Origin: Adiantum capillus-veneris
Taxonomy: Eukaryota > Streptophyta > Polypodiopsida > Polypodiales > Pteridaceae
Direction of reading: 5' to 3'
Assembly: GCA_014529385.2 (NCBI GenBank)
Contig: CM043955.1
Location: forward strand, 147,847,140 to 147,911,139
Length of the DNA stretch: 64,000 nt
Of this stretch, positions 22,162-34,178 are shown piece after piece. The notes under the pieces were generated by a model. That model was not told the DNA's origin. It saw nothing but the letters and a program-made list of their open reading frames with translations, and made no database searches. Position numbers and translations under genes: made by a program. Within the stretch, counting starts at the first letter, position 1. Each line of letters opens with the position of its first letter.

Positions 22162-23801
22162 TGTAAGGTGCAGCGGAAGTGAAAGTTGAACTTTCGCTCA
22201 AGATAAGTGCTCTGAACTGTGCTCAAAGTTCCCTTTACTTACGGAAGAAGGAGCCTTCCGTTCTTTTAGTGAGAGAGTGCAATGGACAAACAAAGTGATG
22301 AACATTGTGAATAAAGGTGCATGAGACTGAGAGATAGAGAGAGAAGAATACGTCACCAAAAACCCTCCTCCAAGGGCCCCTCTCTCGATGGCGAGAGAGA
22401 CTATGCTATTGATTGCACAAATCCGGTACAAGATGCTGATGCAAGTTGCGAAGCTACGATGCAATGTGGATCTAAGACTCTAGACGATGGGGACGACGAG
22501 AACGGCCACGACGATGGCTGAAAATACTATCTTCGGGGGACTGTTCTTCTTCTGCTGAACTCCGCTATGTAAAACGCTGAATGTGCTGAGTCTACACGCT
22601 GAATTTACTGCTGCAAAGATGCTGTCTCTACTGCATGTAAAAACGTTGGTATGCTGGCTGTGAAACTACTGACATGCTGGCTATGAAAACGCTGATGTCA
22701 AGGCTATGAAAAACGCTGAGTTTCCAATGCTTCAAACGCTGGTCTGCTGGGTACAAAGCGCTGGTTCTTAATGAGAGAGTGCAATGATCACAAACAAAGT
22801 GAATGGACACTGTGCGTGTAAGTGTATGAGATTGAGAGATAGAGAGAGAAGAGGATACGACACTAGAGACGTTGTAAAACCCTCCTCCGAAGGCCCCACT
22901 CTCCTCGGCGAGAGTGGTCTACTTATGATTGCACAAACTGGTACAAACTGAATGCAGGGGACTGATGCAAGTCTAGGCTATGTCGACGACGACGATGGGG
23001 ATGACCACACCGACCTAAGGGCTGAAATCTGCAATCTTTTATCTGCTGTCCAAAAACGCTATGGGCTGATATCTGCGGCAAGTCCACAATGGTGATTTTG
23101 GGGCTGCTTTCTGATGATCTTTGTCGCTGAAAATCTGCAAGTCTTAGGGATGAAAACTGCACTTCTTTAGGGATGAATTACCTGCTTTTGTTTGCTGAAA
23201 ATGGCGATCTTATTTGTTGAAAACGCTAGGCTTGAGAATTTGCAGAAAACGCTAGGGCTGCAAATTGGAAAAGCTAGGTCTGGGGGTGTGTGGCGATGAT
23301 ATCCTGATGCAAAAACGCCAAGGACTGGGACTTGCTTGGCGATGGTGCTTGATGAAGAAAACGCTAGATGCTGAGTCTTGCTTGGAGGGGAGAACCGCCA
23401 AGGTCTTGCTTGAGAAGTTGCCTGTTGAGCTTGGCTCCTATTACCTCTTCTGCCATTTAGTGCTAGTCTAGGTTTGCTTATATACAAACTTACTCAATTT
23501 GCCCTACCTACTTTCCAACAAAAGTCACTTAAAAATAGTAAGTGAAATATGTCAAAAATAGGTAAAATAGGCTAAATGCACTAGAAAATTCCCCTGATGG
23601 ATTCTGATGGGAATTCTTATGATCATGCTGTGTGCAACCAGAGGATATGCATCTACACTAAGTGACTGGGCATGCACGGTCTTCGAATAGACTCACAAAA
23701 GTGCCAAATCACTTCCTATTCTAGACTTGACTTGACTGACTGAACCCTGATCATGCTGTAGCTTGTCCACGGACACATAGGGTTGGATGTGTCACGTGAC
23801 A
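22162..23801 (-). repeat. Family D LTR, minus strand, with internal duplication
   Basis: The right edge reads GGTTGGATGTGTCACGTGACA, the reverse complement of the LTR start at 31722; the left edge TGTAAGGTGCAGCGGAAGTG matches the reverse of the family end at 60274. It is longer than the 1120-bp LTR at 31722 because a segment of about 220 bp with GAGAGATAGAGAGAGAAGA and AAAACCCTCCTCC occurs twice (about 22270-22490 and 22770-22990). AAAACGCTG-like words, the reverse of the AGCGTTTT words, recur about ten times. The flanks do not match each other, so it is not a clean solo insertion. Confidence 0.75.
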
Positions 23802-25695
23802 TTTGGTGATGCCTTTTGGCTTAACCAATGCTCCTGCGACATTTAACCGGATGATGGACATGATTTTTCGAGAGTACAGGCTATTTGTTGGCACTTTCTT
23901 TGACGAAATCATTGTTTTCTCCAAGAATGAGGCAGAACACAGAGATCATCTGCTTTAGGTGTTTCAGGCATTACGAGATCACAAGTTAGTGATTAATGCA
24001 AAGAAAAGTGAATTTTTCCTACCAGAGATACACTTTTTGGGACACATTGTCTCAACAGCAGGAGTGCAAATGGATCCGGCAAAGATAGAGACTATATGAG
24101 ATTGGCCCGATTTGAAGAATGTCCATGAAGTTAGAAGCTTCTTGGGACAGTGTTGGCGGTTCATTCAAAAGTTTGCACAAGTTGCTTCCCCTTTGCATAT
24201 CTTGACACAGAAAGGAGTCCCTTTCTCGTGGGGATCCACAGAGGTCACTGCCTTCCACACATTGAAAGAGAAATTGACTACGGGACCAGTTTTGACTTTG
24301 CCGGACTTGCAGAAGTCATTTGAAGTATATTGTGATGCTTGTGGTCGTAGTCTGGGTGCGATCTTCATGCAAGAAGGCCATGTCATTGCTTACGAGAGCC
24401 GATTATTCTCGAGGCCGGAGATGACAACACAGATTTATGAGAAAGAGCTTTTGGCGGTTATCCATGCTCTTACTCAGTGGCGGCATTACCTACTCGGAGC
24501 TGATTTTACTATCTTTACAGACAATCAGAGTTTGCGCTACTTTTTGTCACAGAAGCAACTATCGGAAAAGCAAATGCGGTGGGCGAACATCTTGTCACAG
24601 TTTCACTTCCAAATTGTCCATGTGCAGGGACAGAAGAATGTGGTGGCAGTTGTTTCGAAAACCGTTGGTTCTGGCTATTTCCGCGATACATCATAGGAGC
24701 TTCGAGGATATGGTCGACCAGTATGCCACAGATACAGATTTTGCAGATATTTTCACACGGATACGGGATGGGGAGACAGTAGCAGGATACTCCATTCGGG
24801 AAGGCTACTTGATGAGAAAAACCATGTTGTGCGTCACACAGCCATTGAGGGAAAAGGTTATGACTGAATACAATTGTCCACCTTTTACGAGTCACCGCGG
24901 CATTGCTACCACCATGAAAGGGGTAGAGAGATACTTCTTTTGGCCGAGACTCAAAAAGGATGTGGAAGAGTTTGTGCGCAGTTGCTTAGTATGCCAGAAG
25001 ATCAGGTTTGACAGGCATAAGGCACAAGGATTGTTACAGCCTTTACCCATACCCACCCGTCCCTGGGAAAGTATTGGAATGGATTTCATTTTTGATCTCT
25101 CGAGAACACAGAGCGGTCACGATGGTATCTGGACTGTTACTGACAGATTTAGCAAACAGGCTCATTTCATTCCAGTGAAGAAAACAGTCAAGCCGGGTCA
25201 CTTAGCGAGACTGTTTGTGGCCCAGATCTTCAGATTACATGGCATGCCTGAGACGATTGTCTCCGACAGAGACCCCAAATTTACGAGTTTGTTTTGGAAG
25301 GCAATTTGGGAGAACATTGGCACGCGGTTGCTATTCTCGTCATCGTTCCACCCCCGCAGACTGATGGGCAATCTGAGATTGCAAATTCAGTGGTTCTAGA
25401 TTTATTGAAGACTTATATCTCAGATCAGACGACTCAATGCCAAAAGTACCTACCTTTGGTGGAATTTGCCTACAATAACACAACACACTCTTCAACGGGG
25501 AAGGCGCCATTTGAGATTGTTGAAGGTGCTGCAAAGGTTCCACCCTTCCTAAGCACGAAAGATAAGATCTTTGAAGCAGATGAATATACGCGAGACTTCG
25601 ATACGGCTTTTGCAAGGTTCGCGAGACTTTGCAGAAGTCTCAAGAACGACAGAAAAAGGCATTGGATCACCATCGTCGCGACTTGAAATTGAAGG

Positions 25696-26362
25696 TGTCA
25701 CAAAGTGATGACGTGGCTACCGAGAGCAGAAACCCTAATTTCTGCAAGAAACCCTAATTTCTACAAACCCTAATTTCTGCCAAAAACCTAATTTGTAGAA
25801 ACCGTAATTTTTGGCAACCCTAACCCTAACTGCTGGCTGAAACCCTAATGTGGCTGGAAACCCTAAAACAGGCGGCAAATGCCACGTGGCAACAGTACGG
25901 ATTTTTCCTGATTTTGCGGGCTGAAAAAAAGCACTTTGAGCGACGCATGCTGGCTGCTTTTCTCTACGCATGGGCCAGGAGAGAGAGAGAAATGGATTGC
26001 TTTATTTTACTCTCTGAGAGAGAGAGAGAGAGAGAGGAAAGTTTTGCTTTTGTTTTTGAAAGGTTTTGGGGCTATGCTTTTGGGCATCCCTTGTAATCTT
26101 TAAATATGTGGTTTAGGGCTCACTCTGCACAGCATCTGGACGCAGGGTCTGAGAGTGGAACCCTAACCGCTCTCTTGTACTTTGACATTGATTTAATACA
26201 TAAAGAAATACCGAAAGGGGCGCCAGTCTTTGGGGCCAATATTTCTAGGCACGGAACTCCGCCGGGCCAGTGCAAATCTATTGTGATTTGTGAATTGTTT
26301 TGAAGTGGTTATTTGGTGCTGTGGTGATTGATTCTTGACTTGGAGTGTCCAAGTTTGTTACA
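25696..26362 (+). repeat. Solo family A LTR inside chromovirus A pol
   Basis: 667 bp from TGTCACAAAGTGATGACGTGG to TCCAAGTTTGTTACA, flanked by perfect 5-bp duplications GAAGG (25691-25695 and 26363-26367). It is the same LTR family as the host element's own 3' LTR at 27393. Full element integration followed by LTR-LTR recombination is the usual origin. It holds AACCCTAA phrases, GA microsatellites (25978-26036) and the shared TAAAGAAATACCGAAAGGGGCGCC block (26200-26225). Confidence 0.95.
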
Positions 26363-27214
26363 GAAGGAGGATGATTGGGTGCTCTTACGTTTTGAGAAGG
26401 CACGCCTAAGAAAGAAAAAGGGAAAGGAGAGGCTTTTTCCAAAGCTTAGTATGCGATACTACGGACCTTTCCACATCACTGAAAAGATAAATGATGTCTC
26501 CTTCCGATTGAAACTGCCAGATACTTGGAGGATTCACAATGCATCTCATGTGAGTCCCTTGAAACCTTTTAAGGGTGATGTGCCTGATGATGGGGAGCCT
26601 GATGAGCAACCCAAAGTGGAAGAAAACGAGGATATCCTTGTTCCTGAACAGATTTTGGCACATAAGGATACGAAGAATAAAGGTAAAGTCAGAAGGCGGT
26701 TCTTGGTTAAGTTCAAGAACTATCCTTCATTGGATGCAAAGTGGATGGAGGAGGAGGACCTAGCAGATACTCAGATTGTGAAACTTTACCTCGATGCTTT
26801 TGCTTTAGCATAGTCTACTCCAAACGGAACCAAGAATTCAGCTTGGCCGAAGATCTGGTACAGTGGGATGCACAAGAGGGGAGTCACTCCGCTCCTTTGT
26901 CAACAGATGCCTTGATTTAGATACTAGAGTCACTGATGTCTCTTTGAGCTTTAGGGATACTGAAAGTTGACAGTATTCTGATGTATGACTTTATTAAATG
27001 GAATTCCTGATTATGATACTGATTGTTTTTTACTTCTCTTAAGTGCAGGAACTGATAGACGAAATGACTGCAGCATTTTGGTCTAATTGATCTCGAATAG
27101 ACACGGTTCCAATAGGGGTTAATCAATCGGACATCGATGAGGTCCCGATTGGATCTAGATGCGATTGCTAGCTACATTGCCGATAAATCATGGTCTAAGA
27201 TCCGAATAAATGTT

Positions 27215-27252
27215 GAATGTCATGTGATGTCCTGTGATGTCTTGTGATGTGA
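27215..27252. repeat. Short tandem TGTGATGTC repeat
   Basis: ATGTCATGTGATGTCCTGTGATGTCTTGTGATGTG-like sequence: about four copies of a 10-bp unit in the non-coding 3' part of chromovirus A. Confidence 0.7.
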
Positions 27253-27392
27253 CTGTCGATTTGGTACATGTCCTAGATGTGTGTTCCTAGTACATAGGTA
27301 CTAACAGTCAGTGTCTGCAAAGACGGTTTATGGCTTCTGTCGGTTTTGCAGAAGTAATCAAGGGCGATTACAATGCTTTCAAGAGGGGGGTA

Positions 27393-27964
27393 TGTCACAA
27401 AGTGATGACGTGGCTATCGAGAGCAGAAACCCTAATTTCTGCCAAAAACCCTACCCCTAACTGCTGGCTTAAACCCTAAAAGTGGTGAAAACCCTAATTT
27501 TGGCGGCTGAAATGCCACGTGGCAAGCAGTACGGATTTCCGAAAATTGCGGCGGATTTTACGGCGCTGAAAATCAGCCTCCTAGCGACGCAATTGATGCT
27601 TTTCTCCATGCATGGGGAAGGAGAGAGAGAGAGAGAAAAATTGACTTGCTTTATTTTTACTCTCTGAGAGAGAGAGAGAGAATTTTTTTGCTTTTGTTTT
27701 GAAAGCTTTTGGGGCTCTGCTTTTGGGCATCCCTTGTAATCTTTAAATAAGTGGTTTTAGGGATCAAGCCTCACTCTGCAGAGCATTTGGACGCAGAGTC
27801 TGAGAGTGAAACCCTAACCGCTCTCTTGTACTTTGACATTGATTTAATACATAAAGAAATACCGAAAGGGGCGCCAGTCTTTGGGGCCAATATCTCTAGG
27901 CATGGAACTCCGCCAAGCCAGTGCAAATCTATTGTCATCTGTTAAATGTTTTTGAAGTGGTTAT
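27393..27964 (+). repeat. Chromovirus A 3' LTR, left part
   Basis: It follows the purine tract and matches the solo LTR at 25696. The copia element at 27965-48050 splits it, and the last 50 bp resume at 48056-48105. GTTAT at 27960-27964 is repeated at 48051-48055. The shared block is at 27850-27876. Confidence 0.9.
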
Positions 27965-28266
27965 TGATGAGCACGCGGCGGTGTAAGCAAGTGATAGAGC
28001 ACGCGAAGAAGTGCAGGAGTTGTGACTTGCAGAGGAGGCACAAGCCTGCAGAGGAGTAGCGCTGGAGAACGAAGAGAGAGGGAGAGAGGTAGCACACGAT
28101 TTCTGGAAGGAGAAGAATGAGTAAGTTGATTTGGGCTCCTCACTTCCCTTTATTATAAGTATGGGACCAATTTAAAGTTAGTGGCCAAGTTCAATGTGAA
28201 CTTGGCCAAAGGTTAATAACCTTTAAAACTATACATAAAGGGGGCATTTGGGCCTTTAACCCAACA
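27965..28266 (-). repeat. copia 1 3' LTR
   Basis: In plus-strand reading it goes from TGATGAGCACGCGGCGG to CCTTTAACCCAACA. Partner of 47749-48050. Confidence 0.95.
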
Positions 28267-30016
28267 ACCTCCCACTTAAAGACATAAATGGCGCCTTTAA
28301 GCTACGTGACTCCCACCATCTGTATGCATAGATGATGTTGTGCTTTGAATAAGCACTTAGTGAGAGCATCTGCTGGATTTTGTGATGTATGGACCTTAAC
28401 CAATGTAATGAGGGCATCCTCAAGCACTTCTCAAATGAAGTGATACCGCACATCGATATGCTTTGTGCGTGCATGAAACATGGCATTCTTTGCCAGACAT
28501 ATGGCACTCTGGCTATCACAACCAAGCATAGGTGACTTGGTAGGCAAACCAAACTTACTGCATAGGCGTGCCAACCAAATGGCTTCTTTGAAAGCCTCAG
28601 TGGCTGAAATATTCAGCTTCTGTAGTCGACAATGCAACGATCTTTTGCAATCTAGAACACCATGAAACAACACCTCCTGCAGGAGTAAACACATAGCCAC
28701 TTGTGGATTTCCGTTTATTCATATCACCAGCCATGTCAGAGTCACAAAATCCCTTCAACTCCAATGGTCCTTTACCATAGCAGAGGCATTTGTTTTTAGT
28801 CCCTTTCAAGTACCTCATAATGGACTTCACTGCATCCCAATGCAGCCTGCCTGGATTAGCCATAAACCGGCTCACAACTCCCACTGCATGGGCTATGTCA
28901 GGCCTAGTAGCAACCATAGCATACATAAATGAACCACAAGCTGAAGCGTAAGGCACACTTTGCATGTCATTGGCTTCTTCCTTTGACTTAGGACAATCAT
29001 CCTTGGAGATTTTGACACATGGCTGTAATGGCACAGCAAGAGGCTTTGCTTCAGCCATGTTAAATCTGTCTAGCACCTTTTCAATGTACTTTTCTTGCGA
29101 CAAATACAATAGGTGCTTGTCTCTTTGCCTTGTAACACGCACTCCAAGTATATGTTCAGCTACCCCAAGGTCTTTCATTGAAAATGCAGACTTCAGCTGC
29201 CCTTTAAGAGCATCAACAATGCTTCTTTTCTTTGCAGCTAACAACATATCATCTACATAGAGCACAAGAATGATAGGGCTGCCATCCTCATCACGTTTGG
29301 TATACAAACAATGGTCTGCATGGCTTCTTTTGTGACCATGTTTAAGCATGAAGCGATCAAACTTCTTGTACCATTGTCTACATGATTGTTTCAACCCATA
29401 CAAGCTTCTATTGAGCATACATTCCAAATGTTCCTTGCCAAGGATTACAAAACCCTCGGGTTGCTTCATGTAAAGCTCTTCTTCCACATCACCATGCAAG
29501 AAAGCCGTATGTACATCCATTTGGTCCATTTCCAAATCAAGAGCAGCCACTATGGCAAACAATACAAGCAAAGTGGTCATCTTCACAACAGGAGAGAACA
29601 CTTCCTGAAAGTCTATGCCCTTGGTTTGAACATATCCCTTTGCAACTAGCCTTGCCTTATACTTGGGTTTTGCATCAACTGTCTTGATTTTATACACCCA
29701 TTTGTTAGAAATAGCCTTCCTTCCTTTCGGCAATTCCACCAAATTCCAAGTATGATTAGCATGCAAAGCTTTAATCTCTTCCTGCATAGCAAGCTCCCAC
29801 TTGTCGTTGTGCTCACATGTCTTTGCCTCTTTATATGTAAGAGGCTCTCCCTCATCAGTCAACATAATGAAATGCAAAGAGGGATCATATCTGCTCACAT
29901 GCCGTCTTTGACGAGTAGGCCGCCTCACCCAATGATCCACATTATCCGGCAATGGGTTTACATCAGGTGGCATGATAAAATCATCAACAATGGGCTGCAG
30001 TACATCATTTTCAGCA
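28267..30016 (-). mobile_element. copia 1 RT and RNase H part
   Basis: On the minus strand this encodes the Ty1/copia RT (NKWVYKIKTVDAKPKYKAR, QMDVHTAFLHGDVEEELYM, VLYVDDMLLAAKKRS with the catalytic YVDD box near 29240-29255) and RNase H (KGFCDSDMAGD, ALSTTEAEY near 28610-28640). It is about 95% alike to copia 2 by impression. Broken. Confidence 0.9.
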
Positions 30017-30345
30017 TGATGAGCGCGAAGCGGTGTGTGCAAGTGATAGAGCACGCGAAGAAGTGCAGGGTGTGTACCTTGGAGAGGGCCGAGTGCAAGT
30101 AGAAAGGTAAGCGCTAGCAGAACGAAGAGGGAGAGAGAGAGATAACGCTAGATTTTGGAAGAGGAAGAATTAAGTGAGTAAAATAACTCACCTTCTCATT
30201 ATTAAAAGTATAAGACCAATTTTAAAGTTAGTGGCCAAGTAGTTCAATGTGAACTTGGCCAAAGGTTAATAACCTTTAAACTATACACAAAAGGTTAATA
30301 ACCTTTAAACTATACACAAAAGGGGCCATTTGGGACTTTAACCCA
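30017..30345 (-). repeat. copia 2 3' LTR
   Basis: It contains a direct duplication of about 32 bp (GGTTAATAACCTTTAAACTATACACAAAA twice, 30263-30321) that the 5' LTR lacks, which accounts for most of the length difference. Confidence 0.9.
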
Positions 30346-31721
30346 ATTAAAGGCATAAATGGTGCCTTTAAGCTATGTGACTCCCACCATCTGTATCCAT
30401 AGCTAATGTTGTGCTTTGGATAAGCACTTAGTGAGAGCATCTGCTGGATTTTGTGATGTATGGACCTTAACCAATGTAATAAGGCCATCCTCAAGCACTT
30501 CTCGAATGAAGTGGTACCGCACATCAGTATGCTTTGTGCGTGGATGAAACATGGCATTCTTTGCCAGACATATGGCACTCTGGCTATCACAACCAAGCAT
30601 AGGTGCCTTGGTAGGTAAACCAAACTCACTGCATAGGCGTGACAACCAAATGGCTTCTTTGAAAGCCTCAGTGGCTGAAATATATTCAGCCTCTGTCGTA
30701 GACAATGCAACAATCTTTTGCAATCTAGAACACCATGAAACAACACCTCCTGCAAGAGTAAACACATAGCCACTTGTGGATTTCCGTGTATCCACATCAC
30801 CAGCCATGTCAGAGTCACAAAATCCCTTCAACTCCAATGGTCCTTTACCATAGCAGAGGCATTTGTTTTTAGTCCCTTTCAAGTACCTCATAATGGACTT
30901 CACTGCATCCCAACGCAACCTGCCTGGATTAGCCATAAACCGGCTCACACCTCCCACTACATGGGCTATGTCAGGCCTAGTAGCAACCATAGCATACATA
31001 AGTGAACCACAAGCTGAAGGGTAAGGCACACTTTGCATGTCATTGGCTTCTTCCTTTGACTTGGGACAATCATCCATGGAGATCTTGACATATGGCTGTA
31101 ATGGCATGCCAAGAGGCTTTGCTTCAGCCATGTTAAATCTGTCCAGCACCTTTTCAATGTACTTTTCTTGCGACAAATACAATAGGCGCTGGTCTCTTTG
31201 CCTTCTAACACGCACTCCAAGTATATGTTCAGCTTCCCCAAGGTCTTTCATTGAAAATGCAGATTTCAGCTGCCCTTTAAGAGCATCAACAATGCTTCTT
31301 TTCTTTGCAGCTATCAACATATCATCCACATAGAGCACAAGAATGATAGGGCTGCCATCCTCATCACGTTTGATATACAAACAATGGTTTGCATGGCTTC
31401 TTTTGTAACCATGTTTAAGCATGAAGCGATCAAACTTCTTGTACCATTGTCTACATAATTGTTTCAGCCCATACAAGCTTCTATTGAGCATACATACCAA
31501 ATGTTCCTTGCCAGGAATAACAAAACCCTCGGGTTCCTTCATGTAAAGCTCTTCTTCCACATCACCATGCAAGAAAGCGGTATGTACATCCATTTGGTCC
31601 ATTTCCAAATCAAGAGCAGCCACTATGGCAAACAATACACGTAAAGTGGTCATCTTCACAACAGGAGACAACACTTCCTGAAAGTCTATGCCCTTGGTTT
31701 GAACATATCCCTTTGCAACTA

Positions 31722-34178
31722 TGTCACGTGACACATCCAACCCTATGTGTCCGTGGACAAGCTACAGCATGATCAGGGTTCAGTCAGTCGAGTCAAGTCT
31801 AGATTAGCAGTGATCTGGCACTTTTGTGAGTCTATTCGTAGACCGTGCATGCCCAGTCACTTAGTGTAGATGCATATCCTCTGGTTGCACACAGCATGAT
31901 CATCAGTATTCCCTTCAGAATCCATCAAATTTAGTCAGGGGAATTTTCCAATGTATTTAGCCTATTTTCCCTATTTTTGACATTTTTCACTTATTATTTT
32001 TAAGTGACTTTCCAATAAAAGTAGGTAGGGCAATTTTGCTAAGTTAATATATAAGCGAACCCAAGTTAGCACTTTCTCGTAGAAGAGGCAGCAGGAGCTT
32101 CCCGCTCAACAGGCACCTTCTCAGCAGGAACCCCTAAGCACCCCTAGCGTTTTTGGTCTTCATCACCGTCCACCATCAACCTTCAGCACCTCCCTCAAGA
32201 TTGGGCGTTTTCAGCTTTGCAGATCGCCCTCAGAATTACCAGATCCCCTAGCGTTTTCCAGTTTGCCATCGCCGGAACTTCCCAGACAGCCTAGCGTTTT
32301 TCAAATACAGCAGCGTTTTCATTTTCAGCCATAAATGGAGCACCTGCAGCAGCATTTTCAGCATTCCCCACATTAGCAGATTCAGCCCTTGAAGCATTGC
32401 AGAAGACCCCCATTTTCAGCCCTCGAAAACGCAGCCAAAACAGTCATTTTCAGCCACCGAAACAGTCCCAAAATTCAGCAGATAGAAGACCACAGATTTC
32501 AGCCCTAAGGTCGTCGTCATCGGCATAGTCCCAAGTTGCATCGGTCCATTGCATCCGCATTGTACCACTTTGTGCAATCAATAAGTAGACCACTCTCGCC
32601 GACGAGAGTGGGGCCTTCGGAGGAGGGTTTTACAACGTCTTTGGTGTCGTATCTCTCTTCTCTCTCTATCTCTCAGTCTCATACACTTGCACGCACAGTG
32701 TCCATTCACTTTGTTTGTGTTCATAGCATCTCTCATTAAGAACGGAAGGCTCTACCTTCCATAAGAACAAAGGAACCTTGAGCACAGTTCGGAGCACTCA
32801 TCTTGAGCAAAGCGCAAACAATCATTCCGCTGCACCTAACATTGGTATCAGAGCTTTGGCAGCGTTCTGTATCACTCAAGGAAAGAACCACAAGAATTTT
32901 TTTGCTTGTTGAGGTCGCACGAACCCAAGTTCGCTTGGGCGTGTCGATTCCTAATCGTGTTTTGTTGAAGAGTGACACGAATCCCAAGAAAGAAGGGCTT
33001 GTCCAACCTCCCCTTGTGTCTCTTTTCACTCATTGAGAGCGGACCGTGCACTTAGCGGCCGGCCAATCGACGTGAGGTGGGAAAAAGCAACCTTGGTGTG
33101 AACGCAAGGCCGCCAAGGGGTGCGCCCGCGGAAAAGAGTAGAACTCGGGTGAAGAGAAGATCCTTCTCAAACGCGATTTGCAAGCAAAAGAAAACCTCAA
33201 GAACCTCAAGATCCTCAAGAACCCAAGACCCTCAAGAACCCAAGTTCCTCGTGGACTTAAGAACCAAAAATCATAGTGCATGGTCGTCACCCGAAGCGGA
33301 ATGGATACTTCGCATACAAGTGATGAGCATGAGGGAGGCGACGAAGACTTTTCCCACCAGGAGATTTTTTCAACCATCCCCCTTCGCCATCTACGCCACC
33401 AAGTGTACCAAACCCTATCGAGGCAATGGTCAAGCAGATGATGGCCATGATGGATAGACAAGAAGCAAATCCCCTTGCTCAGGACCGTGAGCGCGACGAA
33501 AGAAACGCAAGACTTGCCGCACAACAAGAAGACAATCGCCTTGCTTTAGAATGCGAGCGCGACGCACGCAAAGATCGAAAACAACAAAGAAAGGCGGACG
33601 AGGCGGCTCAAAGATTGGCTTTGGAGACCGAGCGTGAAGTTCAAAGAGAGCTACGCACTCAAGAATTGCAGCAGCGTTTTCAGCATTCCCCATAGTAGCA
33701 GATTCAGCCCTTGAAGCATTGCAGAAGACCCCCATTTTCAGCCCTCGAAAACGTAGCCAAAATAGTCATTTTCAGCCACCGAAACAGTCCCAAAATTCAG
33801 CAGATAGAAGACCACAGATTTCAGCCCTAAAGTCGTCGTCGTCATCACCGTCGTCCTCATCGGCATAGTCCCAAGTTGCATCAGTCCATTGCATCCGCAT
33901 TGTACCACTTTGTGCAATCAATAAGTAGCCACTCTCGCCGACGAGAGTGGGGCCTTCGGAGGAGGGTTTTACGTCTCTGGTGTCGTATCTCTCTTCTCTC
34001 TCTATCTCTCAGTCTCATACACTTGCACGCACAGTGTCCATTCACTTTGTTTGTGTTCATAGCATCTCTCATTAAGAATGGAAGGCTCTACCTTCCATAA
34101 GAACAAAAGGAACCTTGAGCATAGTTCGGAGCACTCATCTTGAGCAAAGCGCAAACAATCATTCCGCTGCACCTAACA
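31722..34178 (+). mobile_element. Family D LTR element inside copia 2
   Basis: A 1120-bp LTR (31722-32841, TGTCACGTGACACATCC to GCACCTAACA) is followed by a primer site TTGGTATCAGAGC (32842), a short internal region, and a second partial LTR (about 33668-34178) nearly identical to the first where they overlap. AACTA precedes it (31717-31721) and recurs at 34181-34185, two bases past the end. The internal part holds a gag-like N-terminus and an Arg/Glu-rich, probably coiled-coil stretch (33426-33668). Pol is absent, so the element is incomplete. Confidence 0.85.

Larger units (their letters stand above)
23802..27392 (+). mobile_element. Chromovirus A pol region with chromodomain
   Basis: Parts in order: RT from [17 protein letters not shown] (about 23808); RNase H (FEVYCDACGRSLGAIF, HYLLGADFTIFTDNQSLRYF, about 24298-24560); integrase zinc region (SCLVCQKIRFD) and core (GMDFIFDL, TVTDRFSKQAHFIPV, TIVSDRDPKF, about 24840-25300), then FAYNNTTHSSTGKAPFEI (about 25465-25525). 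A solo LTR interrupts at 25696-26362. After it come the integrase tail YYGPFHITEKINDVSFRLK and a chromodomain (RRRFLVKFKNYPSLDAKWM, about 26695-26750). A non-coding 3' stretch (26815-27378) ends in TTTCAAGAGGGGGGTA. It is a Ty3/gypsy chromovirus fossil; its 5' part is absent and it has a few further breaks. Confidence 0.9.

Noticed and set aside
33030-33527. 165-codon minus-strand frame
   Set aside because: Antisense to the gag-like start of the family D element on the plus strand.
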